From NCBI GenBank assembly GCA_964449465.1, contig CAYVBK010000011.1, positions 1 to 64,000 of the forward strand: a stretch of DNA of 64,000 nucleotides. Direction: 5' to 3'. The notes beneath the pieces were generated by a model. It saw nothing but the letters and a program-made list of their open reading frames with translations, made no database searches and was not told the origin of the DNA. How positions within the stretch are numbered: position 1 is the stretch's first letter; every line of letters begins with the position of its first letter. Position numbers and translations under genes: made by a program. The DNA is from CAYRXM01 sp964449465 (GTDB lineage: Bacteria > Chloroflexota > Anaerolineae > JAFGEY01). Positions 23,874 to 32,735 of this stretch are shown here, in pieces.

Positions 23874-24845
23874 ATGACCGAACTGACCTCTGCCCTGACT
23901 GGCCTGACCAGTGAACTCAAGCACGCAGACGCCTTGCCGCTTGACCGCAGCCCGGCCGCCGTCTACCTCGGTGGGCTGTCGGCCGCGTCCCGGCGCACCA
24001 TGCGCGGCGCGCTCGATGCCATCGCCGCGCTGTTTGACCCGACGCTGGACGCTTTTTCGTTTCCCTGGCATCGACTGCGCTTCCAGCACACCCAGGCGAT
24101 CCGGTCCGCGCTCGATGATCGCTATGCGCCGGGCACGGCCAACCGCATGCTCTCGGCGCTGCGCGGCACGCTGAAGGCCGCCTGGCGGCTGGGCCACATT
24201 GATGCCGAAACCTACCACCAGGCCGTCGACGTCGGCGCGATCAAGGGCGAATCGCTGCCGGCCGGGCGCTCGCTGGGGCGCGGCGAGCTGTCGGCACTGA
24301 TGGATGCCTGCGCTCAGGACGCGACAATCAAGGGCGCGCGCGACGCGGCAATGATTGCCCTGCTCTATGCCGGCGGCCTGCGCCGCGCCGAGTTGATCGG
24401 CCTGGACCTGGCAGATTACGAGCGGGGCAGCGGCGGGCTGCGTGTGAAAGGCAAGGGGAACAAAGAGCGGCTGGTTTACGTCACCGGCGGCGCAGCCGAC
24501 GCGCTGGCCGATTGGCTGCGGGCACGCGGCGAGGAGGCCGGCCCACTGTTTGCGCCCATCCGGCGCGGCGGGCACATCCAGCAAGGGCGGCTGACCACGC
24601 AAGCGGTGTACACCATGCTCAAGGAGCGCGCCGCCGAGGCCGGGATCGCTTCGCTGTCGCCGCACGACATGCGCCGTACCTTTGTCGGCGACCTGCTCGA
24701 CGCCGGCGCGGACATTTCAACGGTGCAGCGACTGGCCGGGCACGCCAGCGTCGCCACCACCGCGCGCTACGATCGGCGACCCGAAACGGCCAAACGCAAG
24801 GCTGCCGAACTGCTGCATGTGCCCTACTCGCGGCGGGATGAATGA
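23874..24845 (+). CDS. Tyrosine recombinase (XerC/D-like integrase)
   Basis: ATG 23874 follows GGGAG; the frame to 23811 adds a poor extension. 323 residues with the full catalytic set: Arg in 'GGLRRAELIGL', Lys in 'GKGNKERLV', His-x-x-Arg in 'SPHDMRRTF', His in 'LAGHASVATT' and Tyr in 'ARYDRR'. An N-terminal SAM-like core-binding domain occupies about 10-120. It is GC-rich, unlike the adjacent AT-rich dnd block. No tRNA or obvious attachment repeat adjoins it. It may have mobilised the island or may be a leftover of an earlier element. Confidence 0.88.
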   Translation: MTELTSALTGLTSELKHADALPLDRSPAAVYLGGLSAASRRTMRGALDAIAALFDPTLDAFSFPWHRLRFQHTQAIRSALDDRYAPGTANRMLSALRGTLKAAWRLGHIDAETYHQAVDVGAIKGESLPAGRSLGRGELSALMDACAQDATIKGARDAAMIALLYAGGLRRAELIGLDLADYERGSGGLRVKGKGNKERLVYVTGGAADALADWLRARGEEAGPLFAPIRRGGHIQQGRLTTQAVYTMLKERAAEAGIASLSPHDMRRTFVGDLLDAGADISTVQRLAGHASVATTARYDRRPETAKRKAAELLHVPYSRRDE

Positions 24846-25001
24846 TGACGATCTTTACCTTTCCAGCCGTCGGCAAACGAGGCAAGTGAAAAAGATTGAA
24901 TCTGGTTATGTCACGTCCCGCCTCGCGCGCCAACCGCCCATTATGGGCATGATCGGAAAATGGACAGTGGTCAATGATGACTCCCCTGAAAAAAAGGTCA
25001 T

Positions 25002-25090
25002 TTGAACCGCCAAGACGCCAAGATCGCCAGGCTTTGGTAAAAATAAAGCTAGTAAACGATACCTGGTATTCTTTGTGTCCTTTGCGGTGA
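25002..25090. repeat. MITE-like imperfect inverted repeat
   Basis: TTGAACCGCCAAGACGCCAA (from 25002) is an imperfect reverse complement of the segment at 25071-25090 (CTTTGTGTCCTTTGCGGTGA), about 50 bp apart. The same style of 'gcaaagacgc...gcgtctttgc' element is scattered in many bacterial genomes. It lies between the recombinase and the SSB-like gene. Confidence 0.5.
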
Positions 25091-25112
25091 ACGAGTTTTT
25101 TCAGTGGACTCG

Positions 25113-25490
25113 TCAATTCAATTCCGCTTGTGCTGCCCATGCCTGGTTGCCCCGTTCCCACGCAATGTTGCGCAAAAAGGTGATCTCGTCGGCGACGACT
25201 TGGACGCGAATGGCAGACTGACCGCTGCTGTCGCGCTCGGCGCTGCTGCGCGTGCGCAGCCAACCTTCGACCAGAATTTCGGACCCCTGCTGCAAAAAAG
25301 CGTGGTCGTGCAGCGCAACTTGCCCGTAGGCAACCACCTGCAAATAATCGACGCCCGGCCGGCGTGACGGTGGGCGGTCAACGGCGAGGACAAAGCGCAT
25401 AAAGGGCGTAGGGCTTGTCTTACCGTCCAGATAATCAAAAAAGGGATCGGCGGTCAAGCTGCCTTTGAGCGTGACGATGTTTTTGGACAA
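25113..25490 (-). CDS. Single-stranded DNA-binding protein-like (OB fold)
   Basis: TTG 25490 is the start, with AGGAG six bases upstream. The 125-residue protein opens 'MSKNIVTLKGSLTADPFFDY', then 'TPFMRFVLAVDRP', 'DYLQVVAYGQVALHDHAFLQ' and 'GSEILVEGWLRTR', the strand order of the SSB OB fold. It lacks the acidic C-terminal tail used by housekeeping SSB to recruit partners, ending 'AWAAQAELN'. It is therefore more likely an accessory, element-borne SSB. A shared extended -10 motif lies 33 nt upstream. Confidence 0.75.
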   Translation of the reverse strand: MSKNIVTLKGSLTADPFFDYLDGKTSPTPFMRFVLAVDRPPSRRPGVDYLQVVAYGQVALHDHAFLQQGSEILVEGWLRTRSSAERDSSGQSAIRVQVVADEITFLRNIAWERGNQAWAAQAELN

Positions 25491-25522
25491 TGCGGACTCC
25501 TCCGTTCGAGTGGCAAATCGGC

Positions 25523-25542
25523 GACTCTATCATACCACAAAC
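25523..25542 (-). promoter_or_regulatory. Extended -10 motif upstream of the SSB-like gene
   Basis: On the minus strand this is GTTTGTGGTATGATAGAGTC, 18 of 20 bases identical to the motif before the antitoxin-like gene (8063-8082). Confidence 0.45.
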
Positions 25543-26015
25543 GGACTGCCGGAACGGCTGACTTGGCTTCCAGTTTGGCAGTGGCAATTTCCGCCCAGGC
25601 TACACAATCAGCAGCTTGCGCATTGCATCTCGCCGACGTCGATCAGCCGGATGGCTTGCACGACCTCGGATATGTTGTCCGTCTTGGATATAGCCGTCTA
25701 CGCTCAGCAGGTTGTGTTCGGTGGTGGATAAACCAGATCGCACAAAAACGCATTCCTCCTCGGATGTACTCATCCGCCTTGCAAGGCAAAATAAAACGTG
25801 ATACAATGATGTTAACATGCATCGCTTATGGCCACTCAAGCTGGCCTCTACCAACCCTGCTTTCTGGCCTCACCACTGCCCCATCGCCCCTTCAACGACC
25901 GAACGCCGCCGGCCGGCCGCTTCCCGTCACGTTTTCGTCACGCCTGTGTGGTATCATGAAGCAAAACGCGGCGAATGACGCTTGCCCATTCGTTGTTCTT
26001 CTTGGGAGGTGAACT
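25543..26015. other. Intergenic region upstream of the giant secreted protein
   Basis: No convincing gene. The minus strand around 25600-25720 keeps protein-like stretches in two frames ('EVVQAIRLIDVGEMQ' in one), suggesting a degraded ORF. GGGAGGTG at the right end is the ribosome site for 26016. Confidence 0.4.
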
Positions 26016-29000
26016 ATGAACCGCACATCATCTGCTTTTTTCTTTGCGCACCACGTTTTACGTCTTATTCATCGCGCTGCGCCTTTTTTTGTCCTTATCC
26101 TTCTCATTCTCTGCCCCTCGCTGGTGCGCGCGCCTGTCCCAGTCCATGCCCAGTCCTCCGCTCCTTTTACCGAAGTGTGGTTCGACGATGCCAGCGACAA
26201 TACCACCAGCATGGCCTGGGGCGATTACGACGGCGACGGTGACCTCGATCTGGCCGTAGGGAACTATAGCCAGTTGAACCGCCTGTACCGCAACGACGGT
26301 GGAATGTTCGTCAAAGTCGCTGGCGCGCTGGGCGTGGCAACTGATAATACCTACAGTGTAGCCTGGGGCGATTACGACGGCGACGGCGATCTTGATCTGG
26401 CTGTAGGAAACTGGGGACAGGTGAACCGCCTGTACCGCAACGACGGCGGGACATTTGTCGAGGTTGTTGGCGCGTTGGGCGCGGCAGCCGACGCTACCAC
26501 CAGCGTGGCCTGGGGCGACTATGACGGCGACGGCGACCTCGACCTCCTCGTGGGGAACGGTTATGGACAGATGAATCGCCTGTACCGCAACGACGGCGGA
26601 GTCTTCGCCGAAGTGCCCGGCGCGCTGGGCGCGGCAGCCGACGATACCACCAGCATCGCCTGGGGCGACTATGACGGTGACGGTGACCTCGACCTGGTCG
26701 TTGGGAACATTGGTCAGGTAAACCGTCTGTACCGCAACAACAGCGGGACGTTTGCCGAGGTCGCCGACGCACTGGGCACGGCGACCGATAGTACCTATAG
26801 TGTGGCCTGGGGCGATTACGACGGCGACGGCGACCTCGACCTCCTTGCGGGAAACTCTTATGGGGTGAACCGCTTGTACCGCAATGACGGCGGGACGTTT
26901 CACGAGGTCGTCGGCGTGTTGGGCACGGCGGCCGACGATACCACCAGCGTGGCCTGGGGCGACTATGACGGCGACGGCGATCTCGACCTAGCCGTAGGAA
27001 ATTTCGAGCAGGTGAACCGTCTGTACCGCAACGACGGCGGGGTGTTTGTCGAGGTTGTTGGCGCGTTGGGCGCGGCAACCGATAATACCTACAGTGTAGC
27101 CTGGGGCGACCATGACGGCGACGGCGACCTCGACCTCCTTGTGGGAAACTATCGTCAGGTGAACCGCCTGTACCGCAACGACGGCGGGGTGTTTGCCGAG
27201 GTTGCCGGCGCGCTGGGCACGGCCACCGACTATACCTGGAGCGTAACCTGGGGCGACTATGACGGTGACGGCGACCTCGACTTGGTCGTTGGGAATATTG
27301 GTCAGATAAACCGCCTGTACCGCAACGACGGCGGAGTCTTCGCCGAAGTGCCCGGCGCGCTGGGCGCGGCAGCCGACGATACCACCAGCATCGCCTGGGG
27401 CGACTATGACGGTGACGGTGACCTCGACCTGGTCGTGGGGAACTATGGTCAGGTGAACCGCCTGTACCGCAACGACGGCGGAGTCTTCGCCGAAGTGCCC
27501 GGCGCGCTGGGCGCGGCAGCCGACGATACCACCAGTATCGCCTGGGGCGACTATGACGGCGACGGCGATCTTGATCTGGCTGTAGGAAACTGGGGACAGG
27601 TGAACCGTCTGTACCGCAACGACGGCGGGACGTTTATCGAGGTCGTCGGCGCACTGGGTGCGGCAGCCGACAATACCACCAGCGTGGCCTGGGGCGACTG
27701 TGACGGCGACGGCGACCTCGACCTCCTTGTGGGGAACTATGGTCAGGTAAACCGCCTGTACCATAACGACGGCGGAACGTTGGCCGAAGTCGCCGGTGTG
27801 CTGGGCGCGGCAGCCGACTATACTCATAGCGTGGCCTGGGGCGACTACGACGGCGACGGCGACCTCGACCTGGTCGTGGGGAACTGGGAACAGGTGGATC
27901 GCCTGTACCGCAATGACAGTGGGACGTTTGTTGAGGTTGGTGGCGCATTGGGCGCGGCAACTGATGATACCTACAGTGTAGCCTGGGGCGACTGTGACGG
28001 CGACGGCGACCTCGACCTCCTCGCGGGGAACACTGGTCAGGTGAACCGCCTGTACCGTAACGACGGCGGGACGTTGGCCGAAGTCGCCGGCGCACTGGGC
28101 GCGGCAGCCGACTATACCCATAGTGTGGTATGGGGCGACTATGATGGCGACGGCGACCTCGACCTGGCTGTGGGGAATAGTGGACAGGTGAACTGCCTGT
28201 ACCGCAACGGGCGGCAGGGCGGGCGAGCGCTGCCGGATAATGCGCCGTTCGTGCAGATCGCCGGTCCCTACACCTCCACCGCCAACCTGTACGCCGCCGC
28301 CAAAATCCTGGACCGCCCCACCATCCCCATCACCTACACCCTCTTCGACCCGGAAGGCGACCCGATCGGGCATGTAGCGGCATCCTATTCGCTGGACGGC
28401 GGCGGCGAGTGGACACCGGCGGTAGCCACTAACACGATCACTCGTCACCTTTCTGCCAGCATCTGGGACACATTTGACCCCATTGCCAACGCCCAATGGC
28501 GCAACATCGCTGGAACGACCGTCGTGACCTCGGGGCTGTGCGGCGGCGTCTCCGGGAACGGGCTCAATTTCAACACCGCTTCCGGCATCACCCGCTCGGC
28601 AACCACGCGGGATATGGATACCACTTCCGGCGGCGTTATCCGTTTTGCGCTGAGAATCGGCGGCGTCGTCCCTTGCGACAATGCCGAGAGCGGCGAAAAC
28701 GTTGTCCTGGAGTATTCAAACAACAAAGGGCAGACCTGGACGACCATCAACACCTACCTGGCGGGCGGCTATACTACCTTTACGCAGCTTTATCAAGCGA
28801 TTCCGGTGGCTGCGCAGACCCAAGCTACGCGCTTTCGCTGGCGGCAGTTGGCGCACAGCGGGCTGGGATTCGACAACTGGGCGTTGGATGACGTGTCCAT
28901 TGCGCTGCCCCACGTCTATATCTGGGATACGCTGGCCTCCGGCTTTTTCGGCCAGTCGGACAACGTGGTCTTGCGCCTGGTGGCCTACCCGCAGCCGGCC

Positions 29001-31772
29001 CAACCGTCTCCGACGGGCACCTACAAATACTACAACAACACACCCGGCCCCATCCAGCGCCCTTACGCCTCGGCCACCACCTTTCCCTTCCGCGTGCGCG
29101 GCACGCAGGTGCGGGTGATGGACGGCAGCGGCCCAGCCGCCAACGCGCTGATCTACCATCTGCCGGCCGGCCAATCCACCGGCGGCGATCTGTTCGCCAG
29201 CGCCGCCGGCGTGCCCTTCCGCACAGACCACAACGGCTACCTGCAAGGACGCGGACGGTTGGACATCGGCGACCGCCTGTTCGCCATGCAGCCGATCACT
29301 TGGACCGACAGCTACACCCTCTACCACACCTCCGGCGCGCCGACGGCCCTGGGCGTGAACGCCCACACCGTGGCTGCCGCCGGCGTGCAGACGCTGACCG
29401 TCTCCGCCGCCCACCCGCTCTACCTGTTCAACCTCGACGTTTCGCTGGAATGGGACGCCAGCCACGATCCCACCTACCTCGACGAACTGGCCTTCAACCT
29501 GCGGCGCGCCTCCGAGTACCTCTATGATTTCACCAACGGCCAGATGGCCCTGGGCCAGGTGCGCGTCTTTCAGAACGCCGACGACTGGGCCTACACCCAC
29601 ATCGTCGTCCGCGCCAGCAACCGCCAGCGTCCCTTTGCCGCCCAGGGCGGCATCGTCCTCACCGACACGGTCGATCCCCAGCATGTCGGCGCGATCACCT
29701 ATGTGCCCGGCCAGGTGGTGATGGGCTCCACCTGGAACCGCTACGGCCGCCCCGGTACGAACATCGGCGAGGACTGGGCGATTGTCCTGGCCCACGAGCT
29801 GAGCCACTATTTGCTCTTCCACGACGACGTCTACCTGGGGCTGGACTCAAACGGCTACCTGGTCGCCGTGGACACCTGCCGGGGCAGCGCGATGGGCGAC
29901 CTGTACAACGACCCCAACGCCAGCGAGTTCATCTATGATAATACGTACTGGCAGTCCCACTGCGCCAACACGCTGGCCGCGCAGACGTTGGGGCGCAATG
30001 AATGGCAGACGATGCAGCTGTGGTATGCCGGCCTGCGTCCACCGCCGCCGGCCAACACCGGCCCCGCCTTGATGCCCTTTGGGCTGACCACGGTCAGCGT
30101 CTACCCGCCGCTGACTCCCACCCTGGCCCTGGCTGATCCGACCTTTTACCTGCTCGGCCAGCCCAGTTCGTCGCAGGCCAAAGCCTTTCTGCTGCGCGAT
30201 GACCGCTATGTCATCGACCTGGGCAGCCCGTTCGGCGGGCAGAACCGCGTGCTGGCCCGCGGCGCGCAGCCGGGAGATCGGCTGTGCGTCTTTGACCCCG
30301 GCGCGAGCCAGTTTGGCTGCGAGTCGATCGAGATCGGCGACGACCAGCTCAAGATGAAACAGGACGCTGCCTGGAACCCGGTGATCCGGGTCACGCCGGT
30401 CAACTCGACCACCTTTAGCCTGGCCGTAGAAGGCGCGCCATCCGGCCTGACCCTGCAGGCGCGGCTGTACCCCGAGTTCGGATCGGGCACGGCCGCGATC
30501 CCACTGGCGCAGAATGGCGCGGTCTATGAGGGCGTGTTTGCCTTGCCCGACCCGACGATGTACGGCCACGTCCAGGTATGGGTGGCCGAGACGGCGACCG
30601 AGGAGAACCCCCGCCGCGAGGTGATCGTTGCCTTTAGCGTCGGCGGGCACCCGGCCACCTTGCGCCCCGGCGGGGCCACGCAGCGGGTGGGTGGAGCGAC
30701 ACTCAGACCCGGCGGCGCGACCTTGCGTCCTGGCGGGGCGACGCTCCGCCCCGGCGGGGCCACCTTGCGGCCGGGCGGCGCGCCCGTCTCTTCGCCCGAC
30801 GGGCAAATGATCCTCTATACGCCCGACACGGTGCAGTTCCAAGAAGGGCAGTTCTATGCCATCCAGACCATGTCCGGCCTGCCCGCGCTGCCGCCGGGCC
30901 GGGCGGGAATCGGGCAGGGCTACCGATTGGTGGCCACGCCCGGCACGCCGCTGGTCGATGGATCGGTGAGCATCCAGTACCTCTACAACGACCTGCTGGT
31001 GGCGGGGATCGCCGCCGAAGACCTGGCGATCTATTACCACGATGGCGCCGCCTGGCGCGAGTTGAACACCGTGCTGGCGCCCTATTTCAACCTGGCCTCG
31101 GCGCCCAACCAGGGGCCGGGCATCTATGCCCTGCTGGCCAGTGTGCAGGTGGCCTTGTACAGACCTGGCTGGAATCTCATCGCTTATCCGCTGCGCGAAC
31201 CGCAGCCTGTCGTCGGCGCGCTGACTTCGATTGCCGGCAAGTATACGGCTGTTTATGGCTATGAAGTGCGAGATGAAAACGATCCGTGGAAAGTCTATGC
31301 TCCGGCCGCGCCAGGATGGGCGAACGACCTGCACAACCTGGAGTTTGGACGCGGCTATTGGATCAACGCCACACAGGCTGTGACCATCTACCTGAGTCCG
31401 GCCGAAGAGATGGCTCCTCTGGCCAGCGTCCCGGCCTCGCCGCCGGATACCTACTATGGCGATGTTTTGAGCAGCGATGCGTTCATCCCGTTGGCCGGGA
31501 TGGCCGTCGAGGCGCGCATCGGCAGCGCGGTGTGCGGGTGCGGCGTGGTGCAGAGCTATCAGGGGCGGCTGGTCTATGTGGTGGATGTGGAAGCGGACGA
31601 CCCCACCGGGCGCTATGCTGGCTGCGGGCAGGCCGGGCGGGCAATCGCGTTCTATGTGGGCGGGCAAGAGATGTCGCCGCCGGCCATGTGGGACAATGCC
31701 CAGCTCAACGAACTGGCCCTGTCGGCCGCGCCCCGGCGCATCTATTTACCGGTGGTGCTGAAAAACAAATAA
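26016..31772 (+). CDS. Giant secreted FG-GAP/VCBS-repeat protein with metalloprotease-like centre
   Basis: 1918 residues; ATG 26016 after GGGAGGTG. A signal peptide (about 1-46, ending 'VPVHAQ') precedes 14 near-identical 49-residue repeats with calcium-loop motif 'WGDYDGDGDLDL' and 'QVNRLYRNDGG' (about 68-735), predicted to form beta-propellers. A bacterial beta-rich domain follows. 'AHELSHYLLFHDD' then gives HExxH at 1260-1264 with a further His1269-Asp, consistent with a zinc metallopeptidase. Six LRPGGAT-type heptads (30660-30785) form a linker. The last residues, 'RIYLPVVLKNK', are a tail common on exported Chloroflexota proteins. It is a likely cell-surface or secreted adhesin/protease. 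A terminator overlaps the stop. Confidence 0.85.
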   Translation: MNRTSSAFFFAHHVLRLIHRAAPFFVLILLILCPSLVRAPVPVHAQSSAPFTEVWFDDASDNTTSMAWGDYDGDGDLDLAVGNYSQLNRLYRNDGGMFVKVAGALGVATDNTYSVAWGDYDGDGDLDLAVGNWGQVNRLYRNDGGTFVEVVGALGAAADATTSVAWGDYDGDGDLDLLVGNGYGQMNRLYRNDGGVFAEVPGALGAAADDTTSIAWGDYDGDGDLDLVVGNIGQVNRLYRNNSGTFAEVADALGTATDSTYSVAWGDYDGDGDLDLLAGNSYGVNRLYRNDGGTFHEVVGVLGTAADDTTSVAWGDYDGDGDLDLAVGNFEQVNRLYRNDGGVFVEVVGALGAATDNTYSVAWGDHDGDGDLDLLVGNYRQVNRLYRNDGGVFAEVAGALGTATDYTWSVTWGDYDGDGDLDLVVGNIGQINRLYRNDGGVFAEVPGALGAAADDTTSIAWGDYDGDGDLDLVVGNYGQVNRLYRNDGGVFAEVPGALGAAADDTTSIAWGDYDGDGDLDLAVGNWGQVNRLYRNDGGTFIEVVGALGAAADNTTSVAWGDCDGDGDLDLLVGNYGQVNRLYHNDGGTLAEVAGVLGAAADYTHSVAWGDYDGDGDLDLVVGNWEQVDRLYRNDSGTFVEVGGALGAATDDTYSVAWGDCDGDGDLDLLAGNTGQVNRLYRNDGGTLAEVAGALGAAADYTHSVVWGDYDGDGDLDLAVGNSGQVNCLYRNGRQGGRALPDNAPFVQIAGPYTSTANLYAAAKILDRPTIPITYTLFDPEGDPIGHVAASYSLDGGGEWTPAVATNTITRHLSASIWDTFDPIANAQWRNIAGTTVVTSGLCGGVSGNGLNFNTASGITRSATTRDMDTTSGGVIRFALRIGGVVPCDNAESGENVVLEYSNNKGQTWTTINTYLAGGYTTFTQLYQAIPVAAQTQATRFRWRQLAHSGLGFDNWALDDVSIALPHVYIWDTLASGFFGQSDNVVLRLVAYPQPAQPSPTGTYKYYNNTPGPIQRPYASATTFPFRVRGTQVRVMDGSGPAANALIYHLPAGQSTGGDLFASAAGVPFRTDHNGYLQGRGRLDIGDRLFAMQPITWTDSYTLYHTSGAPTALGVNAHTVAAAGVQTLTVSAAHPLYLFNLDVSLEWDASHDPTYLDELAFNLRRASEYLYDFTNGQMALGQVRVFQNADDWAYTHIVVRASNRQRPFAAQGGIVLTDTVDPQHVGAITYVPGQVVMGSTWNRYGRPGTNIGEDWAIVLAHELSHYLLFHDDVYLGLDSNGYLVAVDTCRGSAMGDLYNDPNASEFIYDNTYWQSHCANTLAAQTLGRNEWQTMQLWYAGLRPPPPANTGPALMPFGLTTVSVYPPLTPTLALADPTFYLLGQPSSSQAKAFLLRDDRYVIDLGSPFGGQNRVLARGAQPGDRLCVFDPGASQFGCESIEIGDDQLKMKQDAAWNPVIRVTPVNSTTFSLAVEGAPSGLTLQARLYPEFGSGTAAIPLAQNGAVYEGVFALPDPTMYGHVQVWVAETATEENPRREVIVAFSVGGHPATLRPGGATQRVGGATLRPGGATLRPGGATLRPGGATLRPGGAPVSSPDGQMILYTPDTVQFQEGQFYAIQTMSGLPALPPGRAGIGQGYRLVATPGTPLVDGSVSIQYLYNDLLVAGIAAEDLAIYYHDGAAWRELNTVLAPYFNLASAPNQGPGIYALLASVQVALYRPGWNLIAYPLREPQPVVGALTSIAGKYTAVYGYEVRDENDPWKVYAPAAPGWANDLHNLEFGRGYWINATQAVTIYLSPAEEMAPLASVPASPPDTYYGDVLSSDAFIPLAGMAVEARIGSAVCGCGVVQSYQGRLVYVVDVEADDPTGRYAGCGQAGRAIAFYVGGQEMSPPAMWDNAQLNELALSAAPRRIYLPVVLKNK
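26217..28215 (+). repeat. 14 tandem 147-bp FG-GAP repeats
   Basis: The unit 'WGDxDGDGDLDL...NRLYRNDGG' recurs every 147 bp. Units 3, 8 and 9 share long identical stretches ('FAEVPGALGAAADDTTSIA'), so recent duplication or gene conversion is likely. Two units carry Cys and one His at the Tyr of the loop. Confidence 0.9.
30660..30785 (+). repeat. Six 21-bp heptapeptide repeats (LRPGGAT)
   Basis: In-frame units at 30660, 30681 (QRVGGAT), 30702, 30723, 30744 and 30765 (LRPGGAP). The linker is Pro/Gly-rich and basic, located between the protease-like and C-terminal domains. Confidence 0.9.
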
Positions 31773-31815
31773 ACAACCCCGGGCAGTGGATGACACTGCC
31801 CGGGGTTGTTTTTTT
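31772..31815 (+). terminator. Strong intrinsic terminator at the end of the giant gene
   Basis: A perfect 17-bp stem (31772-31788/31794-31810, loop GATGA) is followed by T5 after TT. The first stem base is the last base of the TAA stop. The A-rich left flank means it may also terminate the PIN-toxin transcript coming from the right. Confidence 0.95.
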
Positions 31816-31827
31816 CCCCAACAGATT

Positions 31828-32217
31828 TTATGCCAGCCAGTCTTCCAGAGTCAACCCAGGCACCCGCTCAAAATGCCGCTGGTTGTGTGTGATCAATGGC
31901 GCGCCATAATGCAGGGCAATGCTGGCGATTTGCAGGTCGAGGTCATCCAACCGCTCTCCAACCCGCTCCAACGTCGCTTTGAGGTGGCCAAACCGGTTGG
32001 CGGCGCGCTCTTCATAAGGCAAAATGATCACTGCTGCCAGCAGTATTCCCAACCGGGCCAGATTTTCTTCATATTGGGCTGATTTGCACGCGCCATGCGT
32101 CAATTCACCAACGCTAATTGCCGTGACTGCCAGTTCTTCGTCGGGGCGCACCCAACCGCTCAGGTTCAACTGACCGCGCAGCACGGCGATACAATGGTCG
32201 CTGTCCAGAATTTTCAC
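31828..32217 (-). CDS. PIN-domain toxin (VapC-like)
   Basis: GTG 32217 is chosen because it overlaps the antitoxin stop by 4 bp (GTGA) and AGGAG lies upstream. 129 residues: 'MKILDSDHCIAVL' gives the first PIN aspartate, 'VTAISVGELTHGA' the glutamate, and 'RLDDLDLQIASIALHYGAPLITHNQRHFERVPGL' in outline the third acidic site and the usual 'T-N-x-x-HF' end. VapC toxins are Mg-dependent RNases that cut tRNA or rRNA. It pairs with the upstream antitoxin. Confidence 0.88.
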   Translation of the reverse strand: MKILDSDHCIAVLRGQLNLSGWVRPDEELAVTAISVGELTHGACKSAQYEENLARLGILLAAVIILPYEERAANRFGHLKATLERVGERLDDLDLQIASIALHYGAPLITHNQRHFERVPGLTLEDWLA

Positions 32218-32558
32218 CACTCGACTCCTGTCCGAACAACCTGGCGATTTCGATTGGCAGCGATCTCTTGGGCCAGCGTGGCCAGTTCTTCCTGCTCGCG
32301 CCACAGGCCAAACGCCGCCATAGCCGGATGTATTTCTGCTGCCTCAACCTGACGGAGCAGTTCGCTATCCTGGCCTAATGCCATCGCCAACCGGCCTGTC
32401 ATCTCTGACAGCCGTTCCAGACGTTCCCACTCGGTCGAACCGATCAAGGCCGCCATTGGACGGTCACGCCGCCGGATCAAAAACCGCTCGCCGGCCATCG
32501 CGCGTGAAACCAGTTCCGAAAATCGGCTCTTGGCCTCCCCCATACTGATCGCTTCCAT
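32214..32558 (-). CDS. Phd/YefM-type antitoxin
   Basis: ATG 32558 follows GGAGGG. 114 residues, starting 'MEAISMGEAKSRFSELV' and continuing 'RFLIRRRDRPMAALIGSTEWERL', the Phd/YefM DNA-binding fold. The C-terminal helical half would neutralise the PIN toxin. It is co-transcribed with, and overlaps, the toxin gene. A Phd-type antitoxin with a VapC-type toxin is a common mixed pair. Confidence 0.85.
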   Translation of the reverse strand: MEAISMGEAKSRFSELVSRAMAGERFLIRRRDRPMAALIGSTEWERLERLSEMTGRLAMALGQDSELLRQVEAAEIHPAMAAFGLWREQEELATLAQEIAANRNRQVVRTGVEW

Positions 32559-32735
32559 GATCCATCCCTCCTATCCCGAATCAATCGGAACTGAACAAGG
32601 ATTTGCCGTCGAGAAAATCGTGGCCCAAAAAGCAAGAACTTGATAGGATAGGCCCTAACAAGTCAAAATGACCTGTTCGACATGATAGCACATGATCCAG
32701 CACAAGGCAACTCTTCCGCGCATTCAGAAAGACTT

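Noticed and set aside
26988..28496. Long minus-strand ORF (502 aa) opposite the FG-GAP repeats, and similar minus ORFs at 26058-26903 and 29847-31667
   Set aside because: They are antisense shadows of a repetitive GC-rich gene; the plus frame has the signal peptide, calcium motifs and ribosome site.
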